Part shown: in pieces, positions 17,755-25,938 of the stretch
Position numbering within the stretch: position 1 is the first letter of the stretch
Layout: each line of letters starts with the position of its first letter
Source of the DNA: Candidatus Physcocola equi
GTDB taxonomy: Bacteria > Bacteroidota > Bacteroidia > Bacteroidales > Paludibacteraceae
Direction: 5' to 3'
Assembly (NCBI GenBank): GCA_018064855.1
Contig: JAGHUM010000043.1
Span: 36,289-100,288, forward strand
DNA: 64,000 nt
Notes under the pieces: generated by a model
Database searches by the model: none
Seen by the model: the letters and a program-made list of their open reading frames with translations, nothing else
Told to the model about the DNA's origin: nothing
Translations under genes and position numbers: made by a program

Positions 17755-18519
17755 TTATTTACGTTTCTTTACGGAAATATTGATTCTAAACTCACCATTG
17801 AGTTTAACATGAGCCTCTGGCGACTGGGCGTAAACGATGTAATCACGGTCAGCGACAGAAGGATCGTGTTTTCCACCTTCATAAGTCACCGTATAGGTGC
17901 GCTGAACATCGAATATCTTATATTTCGCTTGCTCAAAATTCATACCCACTAGCACCGGCATTTCAACATCCTCCATTTCCTTGCCACGTCCCACTTTCAG
18001 CACGACAGCACTGCCTTCCTTGATTTTCTGGTTTTTCACAACGGGCTTGCCATCGAGTTCGACACCCAGCACCAAATCTTTATGCTCGTAAGTGACAAAC
18101 TTAATATCTTTCAGTTTTAACCCTTTACCCTCAAGGCTATTGATGTACTGACGGAGTTGGACACTGTTGTAGTCTGGCAAAGAGACCATACGCGGATTGC
18201 GCGGACGAACATGGAAATAGATTGTACGACCAGGCTTCACTTTGCATCCACTTACAGGAGAAGTCTCGATGATGCAACCCGGATCAACAGCAGAAGTGTA
18301 AATGGAATCAAACACCACTCCAACAAGACCTTTGCTTTTCAAATCCGCTTGCGCTTCTTCCACCTTCAGGCCTCGATAACTTGGCAAATCAAACTCCTGT
18401 CCATGCAAGGTATAGTCGTTAAGCCAAGACTTGACACCAAGAATTAAAAGCAGAACGATGCCGGCCGCGGCAACAAGACTTATCGTATATGCGTTAATGA
18501 ACCAATTTTTTATGTTCAT
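17755..18519 (-). CDS. Membrane-anchored PASTA-domain protein
   Basis: 254 residues from the ATG at 18519. The GTG at 18537 overlaps the -7 box and is not credible. One N-terminal membrane helix (about 10-33) is followed by extracytoplasmic PASTA repeats: FDLPSYRGLKVEEAQADLKSKGL, SLPDYNSVQLRQYINSLEGKGL and DVEMPVLVGMNFEQAKYKIFD. PASTA domains bind muropeptides or beta-lactams in Ser/Thr kinases and PBPs, but no kinase or transpeptidase domain is fused here, as is usual for Bacteroidota versions. Operon with rluD. A cell-wall-related role is inferred from the domain. Confidence 0.85.
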   Translation of the reverse strand: MNIKNWFINAYTISLVAAAGIVLLLILGVKSWLNDYTLHGQEFDLPSYRGLKVEEAQADLKSKGLVGVVFDSIYTSAVDPGCIIETSPVSGCKVKPGRTIYFHVRPRNPRMVSLPDYNSVQLRQYINSLEGKGLKLKDIKFVTYEHKDLVLGVELDGKPVVKNQKIKEGSAVVLKVGRGKEMEDVEMPVLVGMNFEQAKYKIFDVQRTYTVTYEGGKHDPSVADRDYIVYAQSPEAHVKLNGEFRINISVKKRK

Positions 18520-18536
18520 GATGGTATAAATTTCCA

Positions 18537-18544
18537 CAAATTTA
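18537..18544 (-). promoter_or_regulatory. -7 box of the PASTA-rluD operon
   Basis: Minus strand TAAATTTG, 17 bases upstream of the ATG at 18519, giving a very short leader (about 12 nt). Confidence 0.55.
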
Positions 18545-18757
18545 CCAAAAATTTAGCCAAAATTAGTCATTTTATGCATCTTATCTTTATATGGAGCAAA
18601 AAAAGCCTGCATATTGAGGCGCTTAGACAGTGCATAAATATTAGGTTTTTCGAGAATTTTGAGAATAAATATTCAAATTCGAGAGCCAAAACAACATTTT
18701 GGAATGGTTTTTGAATAAGTTTATATCAAAAGCGATATCGATAAAGCGAAAATTTAT

Positions 18758-18765
18758 TATATTTG
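18758..18765 (+). promoter_or_regulatory. -7 box of the carboxynorspermidine synthase gene
   Basis: TATATTTG, 31 bases upstream of the ATG at 18797. The AT-rich stretch between the two divergent promoters (18545-18757) shows no gene or strong hairpin. Confidence 0.55.
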
Positions 18766-18796
18766 TATAAACACTTAAAACAAGTATTGTAAAGAA

Positions 18797-19996
18797 ATGA
18801 AAGTTCTCATTATCGGGGCTGGCGGTGTAGCCACCGTAGCTGCCCACAAAGTGGCACAGAACCACGACGTTTTTACCGACATTGTGATTGCAAGCCGCAC
18901 TAAATCAAAGTGTGACAAGCTTGCCGCCGACATCCTGAAGCGCGAGAACGTCAAGGTGGAAACCGACCAGGTGGACGCCGACAGCGTTGCGCAGTTGGTA
19001 ACCTTGCTGAAGAAGCACAAACCAGAATTGGTGATGAACCTGGCGCTTCCATATCAAGACCTTACCATTATGGACGCTTGTCTGGAATGTGGCGTGAACT
19101 ATCTCGACACTGCCAACTACGAGCCAAAAGACGAGGCTCACTTTGAATACAGCTGGCAATGGGCATACAAAGAGAAGTTTGAAAAAGCAGGCCTTACCGC
19201 CATTCTCGGTTGCGGTTTCGACCCAGGTGTCAGCGGTGTATATACCGCCTATGCGGCCAAGCACCACTTCGACGAAATTCAATATCTCGACATCGTCGAT
19301 TGCAACGCCGGCAATCACCACAAAGCATTTGCCACCAACTTCAACCCGGAAATCAACATCCGCGAAATCACCCAAAAAGGGCGCTATTGGCAAGATGGCA
19401 AATGGGTGCAGACAGGTGCCTTGGAAATCCACAAAGACCTCACCTACCCTAACATCGGCCCTCGCGACAGTTATTTGATGTACCACGAGGAACTTGAAAG
19501 TTTGGTAAAAAACTTCCCAAGCATCAAGCGCGCACGTTTCTGGATGACCTTCGGACAGGAATATCTTACCCACCTTCGCGTGATTCAAGACATCGGCATG
19601 GCACGAATCGATGAGGTTGAATACAATGGTGTGAAAATCGTTCCATTGCAGTTCCTCAAAGCCGTTTTGCCAAACCCGCAAGATCTTGGCGAAAACTATG
19701 AAGGAGAGACCAGCATTGGCTGTCGTATCCGTGGCATCAAAGACGGCAAAGAAAAAACATACTACGTTTACAACAACTGCAGCCACCAAGAAGCCTACAA
19801 GGAAACCGGCATGCAGGGGGTAAGCTACACCACTGGCGTACCAGCCATGATCGGCGCACTCATGTTTGCCAAAGGTCTTTGGAAGAAACCAGGTGTATGG
19901 AATGTGGAAGAGTTTGATCCAGATCCATTCATGGAGCAACTCAACAAGCAAGGGTTGCCTTGGCATGAAGTACACAACGGCGATCTTGAACTATAA
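18797..19996 (+). CDS. Carboxynorspermidine synthase (saccharopine dehydrogenase family)
   Basis: 399 residues. NADPH-dependent condensation of aspartate semialdehyde with a diamine (carboxyspermidine/carboxynorspermidine synthesis), the alternative polyamine route of gut Bacteroidota. N-terminal Rossmann motif (VLIIGAGGVATVAAHK), then NLALPYQDLTIMDACLECGVNYLDTANYEP, typical of this branch rather than lysine-degrading saccharopine dehydrogenase. GCGFDPGVSGVYTAYA and the C-terminal HQEAYKETGMQGVSYTTGVP also fit. The decarboxylase partner gene (nspC-like) is not adjacent: the gene has its own promoter and a terminator follows. Assignment to CASDH over other saccharopine dehydrogenases is confident but rests on motif recall. 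Confidence 0.9.
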   Translation: MKVLIIGAGGVATVAAHKVAQNHDVFTDIVIASRTKSKCDKLAADILKRENVKVETDQVDADSVAQLVTLLKKHKPELVMNLALPYQDLTIMDACLECGVNYLDTANYEPKDEAHFEYSWQWAYKEKFEKAGLTAILGCGFDPGVSGVYTAYAAKHHFDEIQYLDIVDCNAGNHHKAFATNFNPEINIREITQKGRYWQDGKWVQTGALEIHKDLTYPNIGPRDSYLMYHEELESLVKNFPSIKRARFWMTFGQEYLTHLRVIQDIGMARIDEVEYNGVKIVPLQFLKAVLPNPQDLGENYEGETSIGCRIRGIKDGKEKTYYVYNNCSHQEAYKETGMQGVSYTTGVPAMIGALMFAKGLWKKPGVWNVEEFDPDPFMEQLNKQGLPWHEVHNGDLEL

Positions 19997-20023
19997 AAAA
20001 AAGAACAACACAACAATTCTCAA

Positions 20024-20059
20024 AAAAAACGCCTTCCAATTCTTTGAAAGGCGTTTTTC
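20024..20059 (+). terminator. Terminator after the carboxynorspermidine synthase gene
   Basis: Stem CGCCTT (20030-20035) with AAGGCG (20048-20053), flanked by an A-run and followed by TTTTT. Confidence 0.75.
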
Positions 20060-20144
20060 AATGTTATAAAAACACATCATCTCACACATTCAGAATATCT
20101 GACAGATCAGCAACGTAGATAAAACTATAAGAAATCAAAAAAAT

Positions 20145-20734
20145 ATGGCAAAGAAAAAACACTCGCTAAAAAATACCAATCAACCTTTTCCTTTTTCAAA
20201 CAACAACTCCAACAAGGATATAGAAGTACGAAACAATGATGTCAACTGTTCGGTTAACGAATCGGATTTTGAGACCTTCAATACGACTGCAGAATTACCT
20301 GGCGAAACAAAGCAAAACAAAATTTCAGTCAAAACCATCATAGCCATTGCAGCCATATCTATAGTTGCGATACTCGGCATCAGCAAACTGACAGGTTCTT
20401 CAAATGATGAGACGGATGAAACAATCACTACTGAAATTGAAGAAGGTGTAGAGTATCTTACTGCTGAAGTAGTAGCGTGTGAAGAAGAGGAGACTCCTAT
20501 TGTTGATGCAATTCCAGAGAAGATAGTTGATGAGTAAGACACACCACAAGAGGAACAAGACCGAATTTACACAATGGCTGAACAGAAAGCCCAGTTTCCT
20601 GGCGGAACAAAAGCACTTCAAATAATGATGAAGCCATCCGTTTGGTAAAAAATATGCCAAATTGGGAACCAGCAAGGACCAATGACAAAAAAATCCGTAC
20701 TAGTTTCTTGTTACCTGTTAAATTCAATCCATAA
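20145..20734 (+). pseudogene. Decayed TonB-C-terminal-domain (energy-transducer-like) protein gene
   Basis: An open frame of 130 codons (20145-20537) encodes a Lys/Asn-rich cytoplasmic start, one membrane helix (about 63-82, TIIAIAAISIVAILGISKL) and an acidic extracytoplasmic linker, a TonB/TonB-like layout without its receptor-binding domain. Past the TAA at 20535 the same frame continues into TMAEQKAQFPGGTKAL, the start of the Bacteroidota TonB_C domain, and stops again at TGGTAA (about 20645). In a different frame, NNDEAIRLVKNMPNWEPA (from about 20620) and IRTSFLLPVKFNP to TAA at 20732-20734 form the end of the same domain. The middle of the domain is missing. So the gene has one premature stop plus an internal deletion with frameshift. 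The 130-codon remnant could still be translated but lacks the TonB_C fold. Confidence 0.8.
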
Positions 20735-20773
20735 CGACATTCAAACATATACAGGTGAGAGGTCACCATATAC

Positions 20774-20814
20774 AAAACCATCCAATCCGAAGAAAAATCG
20801 AATTGGATGGTTTT
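20774..20814. terminator. Terminator between the TonB pseudogene and the NSS transporter gene
   Basis: Stem AAAACCATCCAAT (20774-20786) with ATTGGATGGTTTT (20802-20814), 15-base loop, T-run on the plus strand and A-run on the other side. It serves the convergent genes. Confidence 0.8.
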
Positions 20815-20836
20815 TTATAGTAAGGTATTGTTATCG

Positions 20837-22228
20837 CTAAAACAAGTCAAACTTGTCACAGATTCCAAGAACAAAGACCGCCAGCACAATAAATGGCAAG
20901 ACATAAGTGAGATAGGCACCCATCCAACGCTGGAAGCGCGCTCCCTCACCGGTATTGGCTTCATCGTAGAAACCCTTCAAGCCCCATCCATACCTGCTTG
21001 TGCAGAACAAACAGAACACCATGCCGCCCAAAGGCAAAAGGCAGTAAGAAACAATAAAATCTTCAAGGTCGAGAATGGTGCCGCCAAAAGCACCCAACCA
21101 ATCCCACGACCATGTGCTGAAACCAAGCACACAAGGTACCGACAATATCGAAATGATGAAGAAATTGTAGAACGACGACTGTTTTCGTGTCCATCCGAAC
21201 TGTTCCGAGCAACAAGTGATGACATTCTCGAAGACAGCAAACACTGTTGACAACGAAGCAAACGACATGAAAATAAAGAACATCGCCCCCCAGCATTGGC
21301 CAAAAGGCATACGGTTAAACACCTCGGGCAACGTCACGAACAACAAGCCAGGGCCAGCGCTTGGCTCAACATTATAGGCAAAGCAAGCAGGGAAAATGAT
21401 AAGGCCGGCAACCAAAGCGACACCAGTGTCGAGCACAGCAATCATCATGCCCTCACGCAAAATGGTGTTCTTTTTAGACATATAACTACCAAAAATGGCC
21501 ATCGAACCTATGCCGACACTCAAAGTGAAGAAAGCATGAGACATGGCATTGTATATAACGTTGGCAATACCAATCTCCTTCATTCGGTCGAAATTTGGAA
21601 CAAGGTAAAACTCCAGGCCAGCCATTCCACCCTCCAGCATTATGCTGTTAATTGCCAACACGACCATGAGGCCAAGCAATATAAGCATCAGCACCTTAGA
21701 AACGCGTTCAACACCTTTTATCAGTCCACAGCCTACCGTCACACTACCAATCAGCACCACAATCACCATCCAAATGGCCATAGTAACAGGATCGCTTAGC
21801 AAAGCATCGAACTGACCCGCCACAAAGCCTTGTGGCATATCGCCTGTAAACGTTCCCTTGGCTGTGGAAAAAATGTAGTGCAGCATCCAGCCTGCCACGG
21901 TTGTATAAAACATCATCAGCATACAACTGCCGACCAGAGACACCCAACCCTGTATGTGCCATTTAGAGCCTTTAGGTTCCAGCGCTTTAAACGCCTTGAT
22001 GGGCGACAAGCGTGAAGCACGCCCCACACCCAGTTCCATACAAAGCACAGGAATACCCAGCAGCAACAGGAACACAAAATAAATAAGCACGAATATGCCT
22101 CCGCCGCTCATACCCGTAATGTAAGGAAACTTCCACACGTTTCCAATGCCAATAGCACAACCAGCGGCAACCAGGATGAAGCCAAGACGAGACGAAAGCA
22201 ACTCGCGCTGTGAAGGATGTTCTTTCAT
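20837..22228 (-). CDS. Neurotransmitter:sodium symporter (NSS/SNF) family transporter
   Basis: 463 residues with about 11-12 membrane helices. Sodium-coupled uptake of an amino acid or related solute is the family role. The first helix carries the unwound-helix signature GCAIGIGNVWKFPYI, followed by GGGIFVLIYFVFLLLLGIPVL, and the mid-protein segment ...FTLSVGIGSMAIFGSYM is TM6-like. It belongs to the short bacterial Tyt1/LeuT-like group. The substrate cannot be read from sequence. It has its own -7 box (22319-22326) and a 16-bp palindrome in the leader. Confidence 0.9.
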   Translation of the reverse strand: MKEHPSQRELLSSRLGFILVAAGCAIGIGNVWKFPYITGMSGGGIFVLIYFVFLLLLGIPVLCMELGVGRASRLSPIKAFKALEPKGSKWHIQGWVSLVGSCMLMMFYTTVAGWMLHYIFSTAKGTFTGDMPQGFVAGQFDALLSDPVTMAIWMVIVVLIGSVTVGCGLIKGVERVSKVLMLILLGLMVVLAINSIMLEGGMAGLEFYLVPNFDRMKEIGIANVIYNAMSHAFFTLSVGIGSMAIFGSYMSKKNTILREGMMIAVLDTGVALVAGLIIFPACFAYNVEPSAGPGLLFVTLPEVFNRMPFGQCWGAMFFIFMSFASLSTVFAVFENVITCCSEQFGWTRKQSSFYNFFIISILSVPCVLGFSTWSWDWLGAFGGTILDLEDFIVSYCLLPLGGMVFCLFCTSRYGWGLKGFYDEANTGEGARFQRWMGAYLTYVLPFIVLAVFVLGICDKFDLF

Positions 22229-22288
22229 TATTTATCTCTGTATGTTAATATGGGAATTTATACTCAATATAGGTGAAGAAAAATCGAC

Positions 22289-22304
22289 ACCGTCAGTTGA
22301 CGGT
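22289..22304. promoter_or_regulatory. 16-bp palindrome in the NSS transporter leader
   Basis: ACCGTCAGTTGACGGT: a 7-bp inverted repeat with a 2-base centre, between the predicted transcription start (about 22312) and the ATG at 22228. Candidate operator; factor unknown. Confidence 0.35.
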
Positions 22305-22318
22305 TCGAAATACAACTG

Positions 22319-22326
22319 CAAAAATA
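22319..22326 (-). promoter_or_regulatory. -7 box of the NSS transporter gene
   Basis: Minus strand TATTTTTG, 90 bases upstream of the ATG. Confidence 0.45.
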
Positions 22327-22357
22327 CCTTAAATTTTGCGAAAGTCACAACAATCAC

Positions 22358-22390
22358 AAAAAAAGAAGGGTGCCCGAATGAGCACCCTTC
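22358..22390 (-). terminator. Terminator of the aldolase gene
   Basis: GAAGGGTGC (22365-22373) pairs with GCACCCTTC (22382-22390); the minus-strand transcript then runs into seven Ts (22358-22364). Confidence 0.85.
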
Positions 22391-22412
22391 ATTATTTATT
22401 GCTTCGCAAAAA

Positions 22413-23420
22413 TTAAGCTTTACCCTTGCTGCCAAGAACGTTAACGATCTTGTGAGTGTACATCTTAACCATTTCCTTACGAGCATCGCCACAGTACTGA
22501 CGTGGGTCGAAGTGATCTGGATGTTCAGCGAAGTGCTTACGAACTGCACCAGTGAAAGCAAGACGTGAGTCAGAGTCGATGTTGATCTTACAAACAGCGC
22601 TCAAAGAAGCCTTGCGGAGCTGTTCTTCAGGGATACCGATTGCGTTAGGCAAGTTACCACCATACTGGTTGCACATTTCAACATATTCTTCAGGAACTGA
22701 AGAAGAACCGTGAAGAACGATAGGGAAACCACCCTGAGCTTTGAACTTTTCCATAACGCCGTCGAGAACGTCGAATGCCAATGGAGGTGGAACGAGCTTG
22801 CCTTCAGCGTTGCGAGTGCACTGTTCTGGAGTGAACTTGTAAGCACCGTGAGAAGTACCGATAGAGATAGCGAGTGAATCGCAACCTGTACGAGTAGCGA
22901 AGTCAACCACTTCTTCTGGGTTAGTGTAGGTGTGGTGGTCTGCAGAAACTTCGTCTTCAACACCAGCCAACACGCCAAGTTCGCCTTCTACAGTTACACC
23001 GAACTGGTGAGCGTAGTCACAAACCTTCTTGGTAAGAGCAACGTTTTCTTCGTATGGGAGGTGTGAACCGTCGATCATAACTGAAGAGAAACCGTTATCG
23101 ATACAATCCTTGCAGAGTTCGAAAGAATCTCCGTGGTCGAGGTGAAGAACGATCTGTGGGTTTTCCCAACCGAGTTCCTTTGCATATTCTACAGCAGCCA
23201 TACCGAGGTAACGCAAGATTGTGCCGTTAGCATAGTTACGAGCACCCTTTGAAACCTGGAGGATAACTGGAGACTTTTCGGTTGCAGCTGCAGTTACGAT
23301 AGCCTGGAGCTGTTCGAGGTTGTTGAAGTTGAACGCAGGCACAGCGTAGCCGCCGTTGAGAGCCTTAGCGAACATTTCCTTGGTATTTACCAAACCAAGA
23401 TCTTTGTAATTAACTGCCAT
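22413..23420 (-). CDS. fba: Class II fructose-1,6-bisphosphate aldolase
   Basis: 335 residues from the ATG at 23420 (MAVNYKDLGLVNTKEM); the 13 extra codons to 23459 are AT-rich leader. The zinc-dependent enzyme of glycolysis/gluconeogenesis splits fructose-1,6-bisphosphate. Visible motifs: LHLDHGDSFELCK with the zinc-binding His and catalytic Asp, DGSHLPYEENV, GELGVLAGVEDEVS, SLAISIGTSHGAYKF (zinc His) and VLHGSSSVP (phosphate/zinc). Monocistronic with its own promoter (23504-23511) and terminator. Codon choice looks strongly biased to a few codons, as expected for a highly expressed gene. Confidence 0.95.
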   Translation of the reverse strand: MAVNYKDLGLVNTKEMFAKALNGGYAVPAFNFNNLEQLQAIVTAAATEKSPVILQVSKGARNYANGTILRYLGMAAVEYAKELGWENPQIVLHLDHGDSFELCKDCIDNGFSSVMIDGSHLPYEENVALTKKVCDYAHQFGVTVEGELGVLAGVEDEVSADHHTYTNPEEVVDFATRTGCDSLAISIGTSHGAYKFTPEQCTRNAEGKLVPPPLAFDVLDGVMEKFKAQGGFPIVLHGSSSVPEEYVEMCNQYGGNLPNAIGIPEEQLRKASLSAVCKINIDSDSRLAFTGAVRKHFAEHPDHFDPRQYCGDARKEMVKMYTHKIVNVLGSKGKA

Positions 23421-23503
23421 TTTTAACTGTTTTTTTATATTAAAAATTTCTAATTTCAAATCAATGTGTTTCTAATTACCCAATTATACGCACAAATCTT
23501 ATG

Positions 23504-23511
23504 CAAAGATA
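23504..23511 (-). promoter_or_regulatory. -7 box of fba
   Basis: Minus strand TATCTTTG, a full match; leader of about 80 nt. Confidence 0.6.
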
Positions 23512-23560
23512 ATTATTTATCGCAAATTACGCTTTTTATTTGGCTTTAATCTTTCGTTTT

Positions 23561-24616
23561 TTACGATTTTTTGTTGAAACGCCATATCTGCCAGCTGTTT
23601 ATCAGATTCTGCCAAAGCACATAAGAAGCCGGAGCGATGGAGACGATGTCGAATTGCGGATCGAAAAAAGTTTGTGCGATCCATATCGCCAATATCGTGT
23701 TTTTTTGTCCCAGCGCCTGTCCGCCAACCACAGGGTCATTGAATTTGCGCCCGATCTTTCTGCCCACATAAAATTGCAGGCAGCAAGCCACCAAAGCACC
23801 TAAAGCCACCATGGCGGCAAGCACGTACTCGTTGCTGGAGATAGCCAACAGATTGCCCATAGTGCGAGCCATCAACAACACGAGCGACAAGCACCACAGC
23901 CAGAATGAAATAGCCTGGTGGGTTTGGAAAAACAAATGGATGTTTGGTTTCACCCGTTTCACAATAAGCGCCACTGCGAAAGGTCCCAACGCAAGCGGTA
24001 TTACTTTTTTACAAATCGTCACAAAGCATTGCCAGAATCCCGCTTCCTCCCCTGCTTCGGCACCCACACCCATCAGAGAGAGAAACAAAGGTGCTATCAA
24101 CGCAATCGCCAAATTGCCGGCTATGCTGAACGTTGCAAGCATCGGGACACTGCCCCCAAGCATTCCGGTAATGACAGGCGCCGACGTTGCGGTGCAAATC
24201 ATCACACACACGAAAGCACCATTTGCCACAGCCGCATTAAAAGGCATCAGCAACGCCCACAGCAACCAGCACCCAACCCACTGGGCCACCACAAGCCAAA
24301 GAAACATCGGGTTGTAGCGCATCTGGCTGGGACTCACCTTGCAGTAGGTGATAAACAACATGCAGAAAAGGAAGTATTTCGGCAAAACGGTCAAGTCGAA
24401 CGGTTGCGGGTTATCGACAAACAAGCCTATGAACCAACTCACGTCGGTAAACCAGGGAGAAAAGATAAAACCAACCGCCATCGAGATGAAGAGCGCATAG
24501 GTCTTTGCTCTCTTCAACCACTGCTTCAACCATGCCATTACATACGAGAATGAGATCTTGCGGGAATTGTCACAATCCTCCACGTCTGTTGTTTTGTTGT
24601 TAGTGTCTTCTGCCAT
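23561..24616 (-). CDS. Bile acid:sodium symporter (BASS/SBF) family transporter
   Basis: 351 residues with about ten hydrophobic segments. The fold is that of BASS transporters such as ASBT_NM: a segment ending SPSQMRYNP, then the crossing-helix region CVMICTATSAPVITGMLGGS, and a second half ending GGQALGQKNTILAIWIAQTFFDP, where the ...QKNT...A motif is the second crossover. Known substrates of the family range from bile acids to pantoate and other organic anions; none can be assigned here. The N-terminal 25 residues are hydrophilic and cytoplasmic. Monocistronic, with a promoter directly beside the terminator of the gene on its right-hand side. Confidence 0.85.
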   Translation of the reverse strand: MAEDTNNKTTDVEDCDNSRKISFSYVMAWLKQWLKRAKTYALFISMAVGFIFSPWFTDVSWFIGLFVDNPQPFDLTVLPKYFLFCMLFITYCKVSPSQMRYNPMFLWLVVAQWVGCWLLWALLMPFNAAVANGAFVCVMICTATSAPVITGMLGGSVPMLATFSIAGNLAIALIAPLFLSLMGVGAEAGEEAGFWQCFVTICKKVIPLALGPFAVALIVKRVKPNIHLFFQTHQAISFWLWCLSLVLLMARTMGNLLAISSNEYVLAAMVALGALVACCLQFYVGRKIGRKFNDPVVGGQALGQKNTILAIWIAQTFFDPQFDIVSIAPASYVLWQNLINSWQIWRFNKKS

Positions 24617-24638
24617 CTTTGTTTCACTTTTACGGCTG

Positions 24639-24646
24639 CAAAATTA
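24639..24646 (-). promoter_or_regulatory. -7 box of the BASS transporter gene
   Basis: Minus strand TAATTTTG, 22 bases upstream of the ATG at 24616. Confidence 0.5.
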
Positions 24647-24649
24647 CAA

Positions 24650-24680
24650 AAAAAGCCGCCTCCGAATACCGGAAGCGGCT
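24650..24680 (-). terminator. Terminator of the GlsB-like gene
   Basis: Imperfect stem AGCCGC-TTCCG / CGGAGGCGGCT (24654-24663 with 24671-24680), followed on the minus strand by a T-run. Confidence 0.75.
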
Positions 24681-24701
24681 GTAAAATCAACTAATACTTG
24701 T

Positions 24702-24941
24702 TTATTTCTTTGTGATCAAAGAAATGATCCACAAAAGAAGGACTGCACCGATTACTGCAGTGATAAAGCCTGCGATCATACCGCCGCCGAGCAATCCACC
24801 GAACAACCAGCCACCGAGAATGCCACCGAAAACACCGATAACGCAGTCGATGATGATACCCTTACCTGATCCAGAGAAAAGTTTTGATCCAACAAAACCT
24901 GCCAATGCTCCGAGGAGCAAATCTACGATAATATCAATCAT
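24702..24941 (-). CDS. GlsB/YeaQ/YmgE-family small membrane protein
   Basis: 79 residues in three glycine-rich hydrophobic helices: DLLLGALAGFVGSKLF, GIIIDCVIGVFGGILGGWLFG and FITAVIGAVLLLWIISLI. This is the transglycosylase-associated (DUF/PF04226) family, linked to envelope stress but without a defined activity. It lies 46 bases after the fabG stop, probably as the second gene of a fabG transcript, and ends in a strong terminator. Confidence 0.88.
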   Translation of the reverse strand: MIDIIVDLLLGALAGFVGSKLFSGSGKGIIIDCVIGVFGGILGGWLFGGLLGGGMIAGFITAVIGAVLLLWIISLITKK

Positions 24942-24987
24942 GGTAAATATTTATTTAATATAATTAAACGATTTACAGAAACGTAAA

Positions 24988-25734
24988 TTACATGTTCATA
25001 CCACCGTCAACCTGGAACACCTGTCCTGATACATAAGAAGACATATCAGAAGCCAAGAAAGTAGCCACGTTAGCGATGTCTTCAGGAGTGCCGCCACGAC
25101 GGAGCGGAATCTTCTTGCACCATTCAGCCTTCACTTCATCGCTGAGTTGGTCAGTCATAGCAGTGATGATGAAACCTGGAGCGATAGCGTTTGCACGGAT
25201 GCCCTTAGAGCCCATTTCCTGAGCCACAGACTTAGCCAAAGCAATCATACCAGCCTTTGAAGAAGCGTAGTTAGCCTGGCCTGCGTTGCCATGAACACCA
25301 ACAACAGAACTCATGTTGATGATGCTACCACCGCGCTGACGCATCATGATAGGCAAGCAAGCGTGGATGAAGTTGAATGCAGACTTGAGGTTTACAGTCA
25401 GCACAGCGTCCCACTGAGCCTCAGTCATACGAAGCATAAGACCATCTTTAGTGATACCTGCATTGTTTACAAGAATATCAATCTTGCCGAAATCGGCTTT
25501 GATCTGTTCTACAATCTGATGAGTTTCCTCAAAATTAGCAGCGTTTGAAGCATAGCCCTTAGCCTTCACACCAAGTGCGGCGATTTCTGCTTCTGTTGCC
25601 TTGCCGTTTTCATCGATCACCAAATCAGTAAATGCAACATCCGCGCCTTCTGCAGCGAACTTGAGGGCAAGCGCCTTGCCAATACCACGAGCAGCACCTG
25701 TTACGAGAGCTACTTTTCCTTCGAGTAATTTCAT
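24988..25734 (-). CDS. fabG: 3-oxoacyl-[acyl-carrier-protein] reductase
   Basis: 248 residues. NADPH-dependent reduction of 3-oxoacyl-ACP in fatty acid synthesis. Short-chain dehydrogenase with the cofactor glycine motif VTGAARGIGKALA, NNAGITKDGLMLRM, the catalytic Ser in NMSSVVGVHGNAGQ, Tyr/Lys in NYASSKAGMIALAKS, and the C-terminal SYVSGQVFQVDGGMNM typical of FabG. The closest SDR alternatives lack the last motif. It has a -7 box at 25788-25795. Confidence 0.94.
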   Translation of the reverse strand: MKLLEGKVALVTGAARGIGKALALKFAAEGADVAFTDLVIDENGKATEAEIAALGVKAKGYASNAANFEETHQIVEQIKADFGKIDILVNNAGITKDGLMLRMTEAQWDAVLTVNLKSAFNFIHACLPIMMRQRGGSIINMSSVVGVHGNAGQANYASSKAGMIALAKSVAQEMGSKGIRANAIAPGFIITAMTDQLSDEVKAEWCKKIPLRRGGTPEDIANVATFLASDMSSYVSGQVFQVDGGMNM

Positions 25735-25787
25735 ATTATTTTAATTGAATTATTGATATTTTTCCTTTGGATTTGTAACCAATTTGA

Positions 25788-25795
25788 CAAAAGTA
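25788..25795 (-). promoter_or_regulatory. -7 box of fabG
   Basis: Minus strand TACTTTTG, fits TAnnTTTG; 53 bases upstream of the ATG. Confidence 0.5.
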
Positions 25796-25828
25796 ATGTT
25801 TTTTTCGCCCACTTATACGAAAAAGCCA

Positions 25829-25921
25829 TTATTTTTTAAGAATCTGACGGTAAAGCCAGATTGTCAAAAGCACCACCGGCACCTGCACCAGCAGCATCAT
25901 TATGATAGCCTCCGTTCGCAT
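25829..25921 (-). CDS. MetS-like small subunit of the adjacent NSS transporter
   Basis: 30 residues, ATG at 25919-25921, TAA at 25829-25831. The peptide begins MRTEAIIMMLLVQ and ends WLYRQILKK: a short polar start, one membrane helix and a basic end. The xxAIIMM start resembles the methionine/alanine importer small subunit (MetS of Corynebacterium, PF16951), which is encoded directly downstream of NSS-family MetP and is required for transport. Here the gene also follows an NSS gene, with a 17-base gap. The assignment rests on the motif plus context; the peptide is shorter than MetS (about 60). Confidence 0.7.
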   Translation of the reverse strand: MRTEAIIMMLLVQVPVVLLTIWLYRQILKK

Positions 25922-25938
25922 ATCTTATGTTTGTTTTG

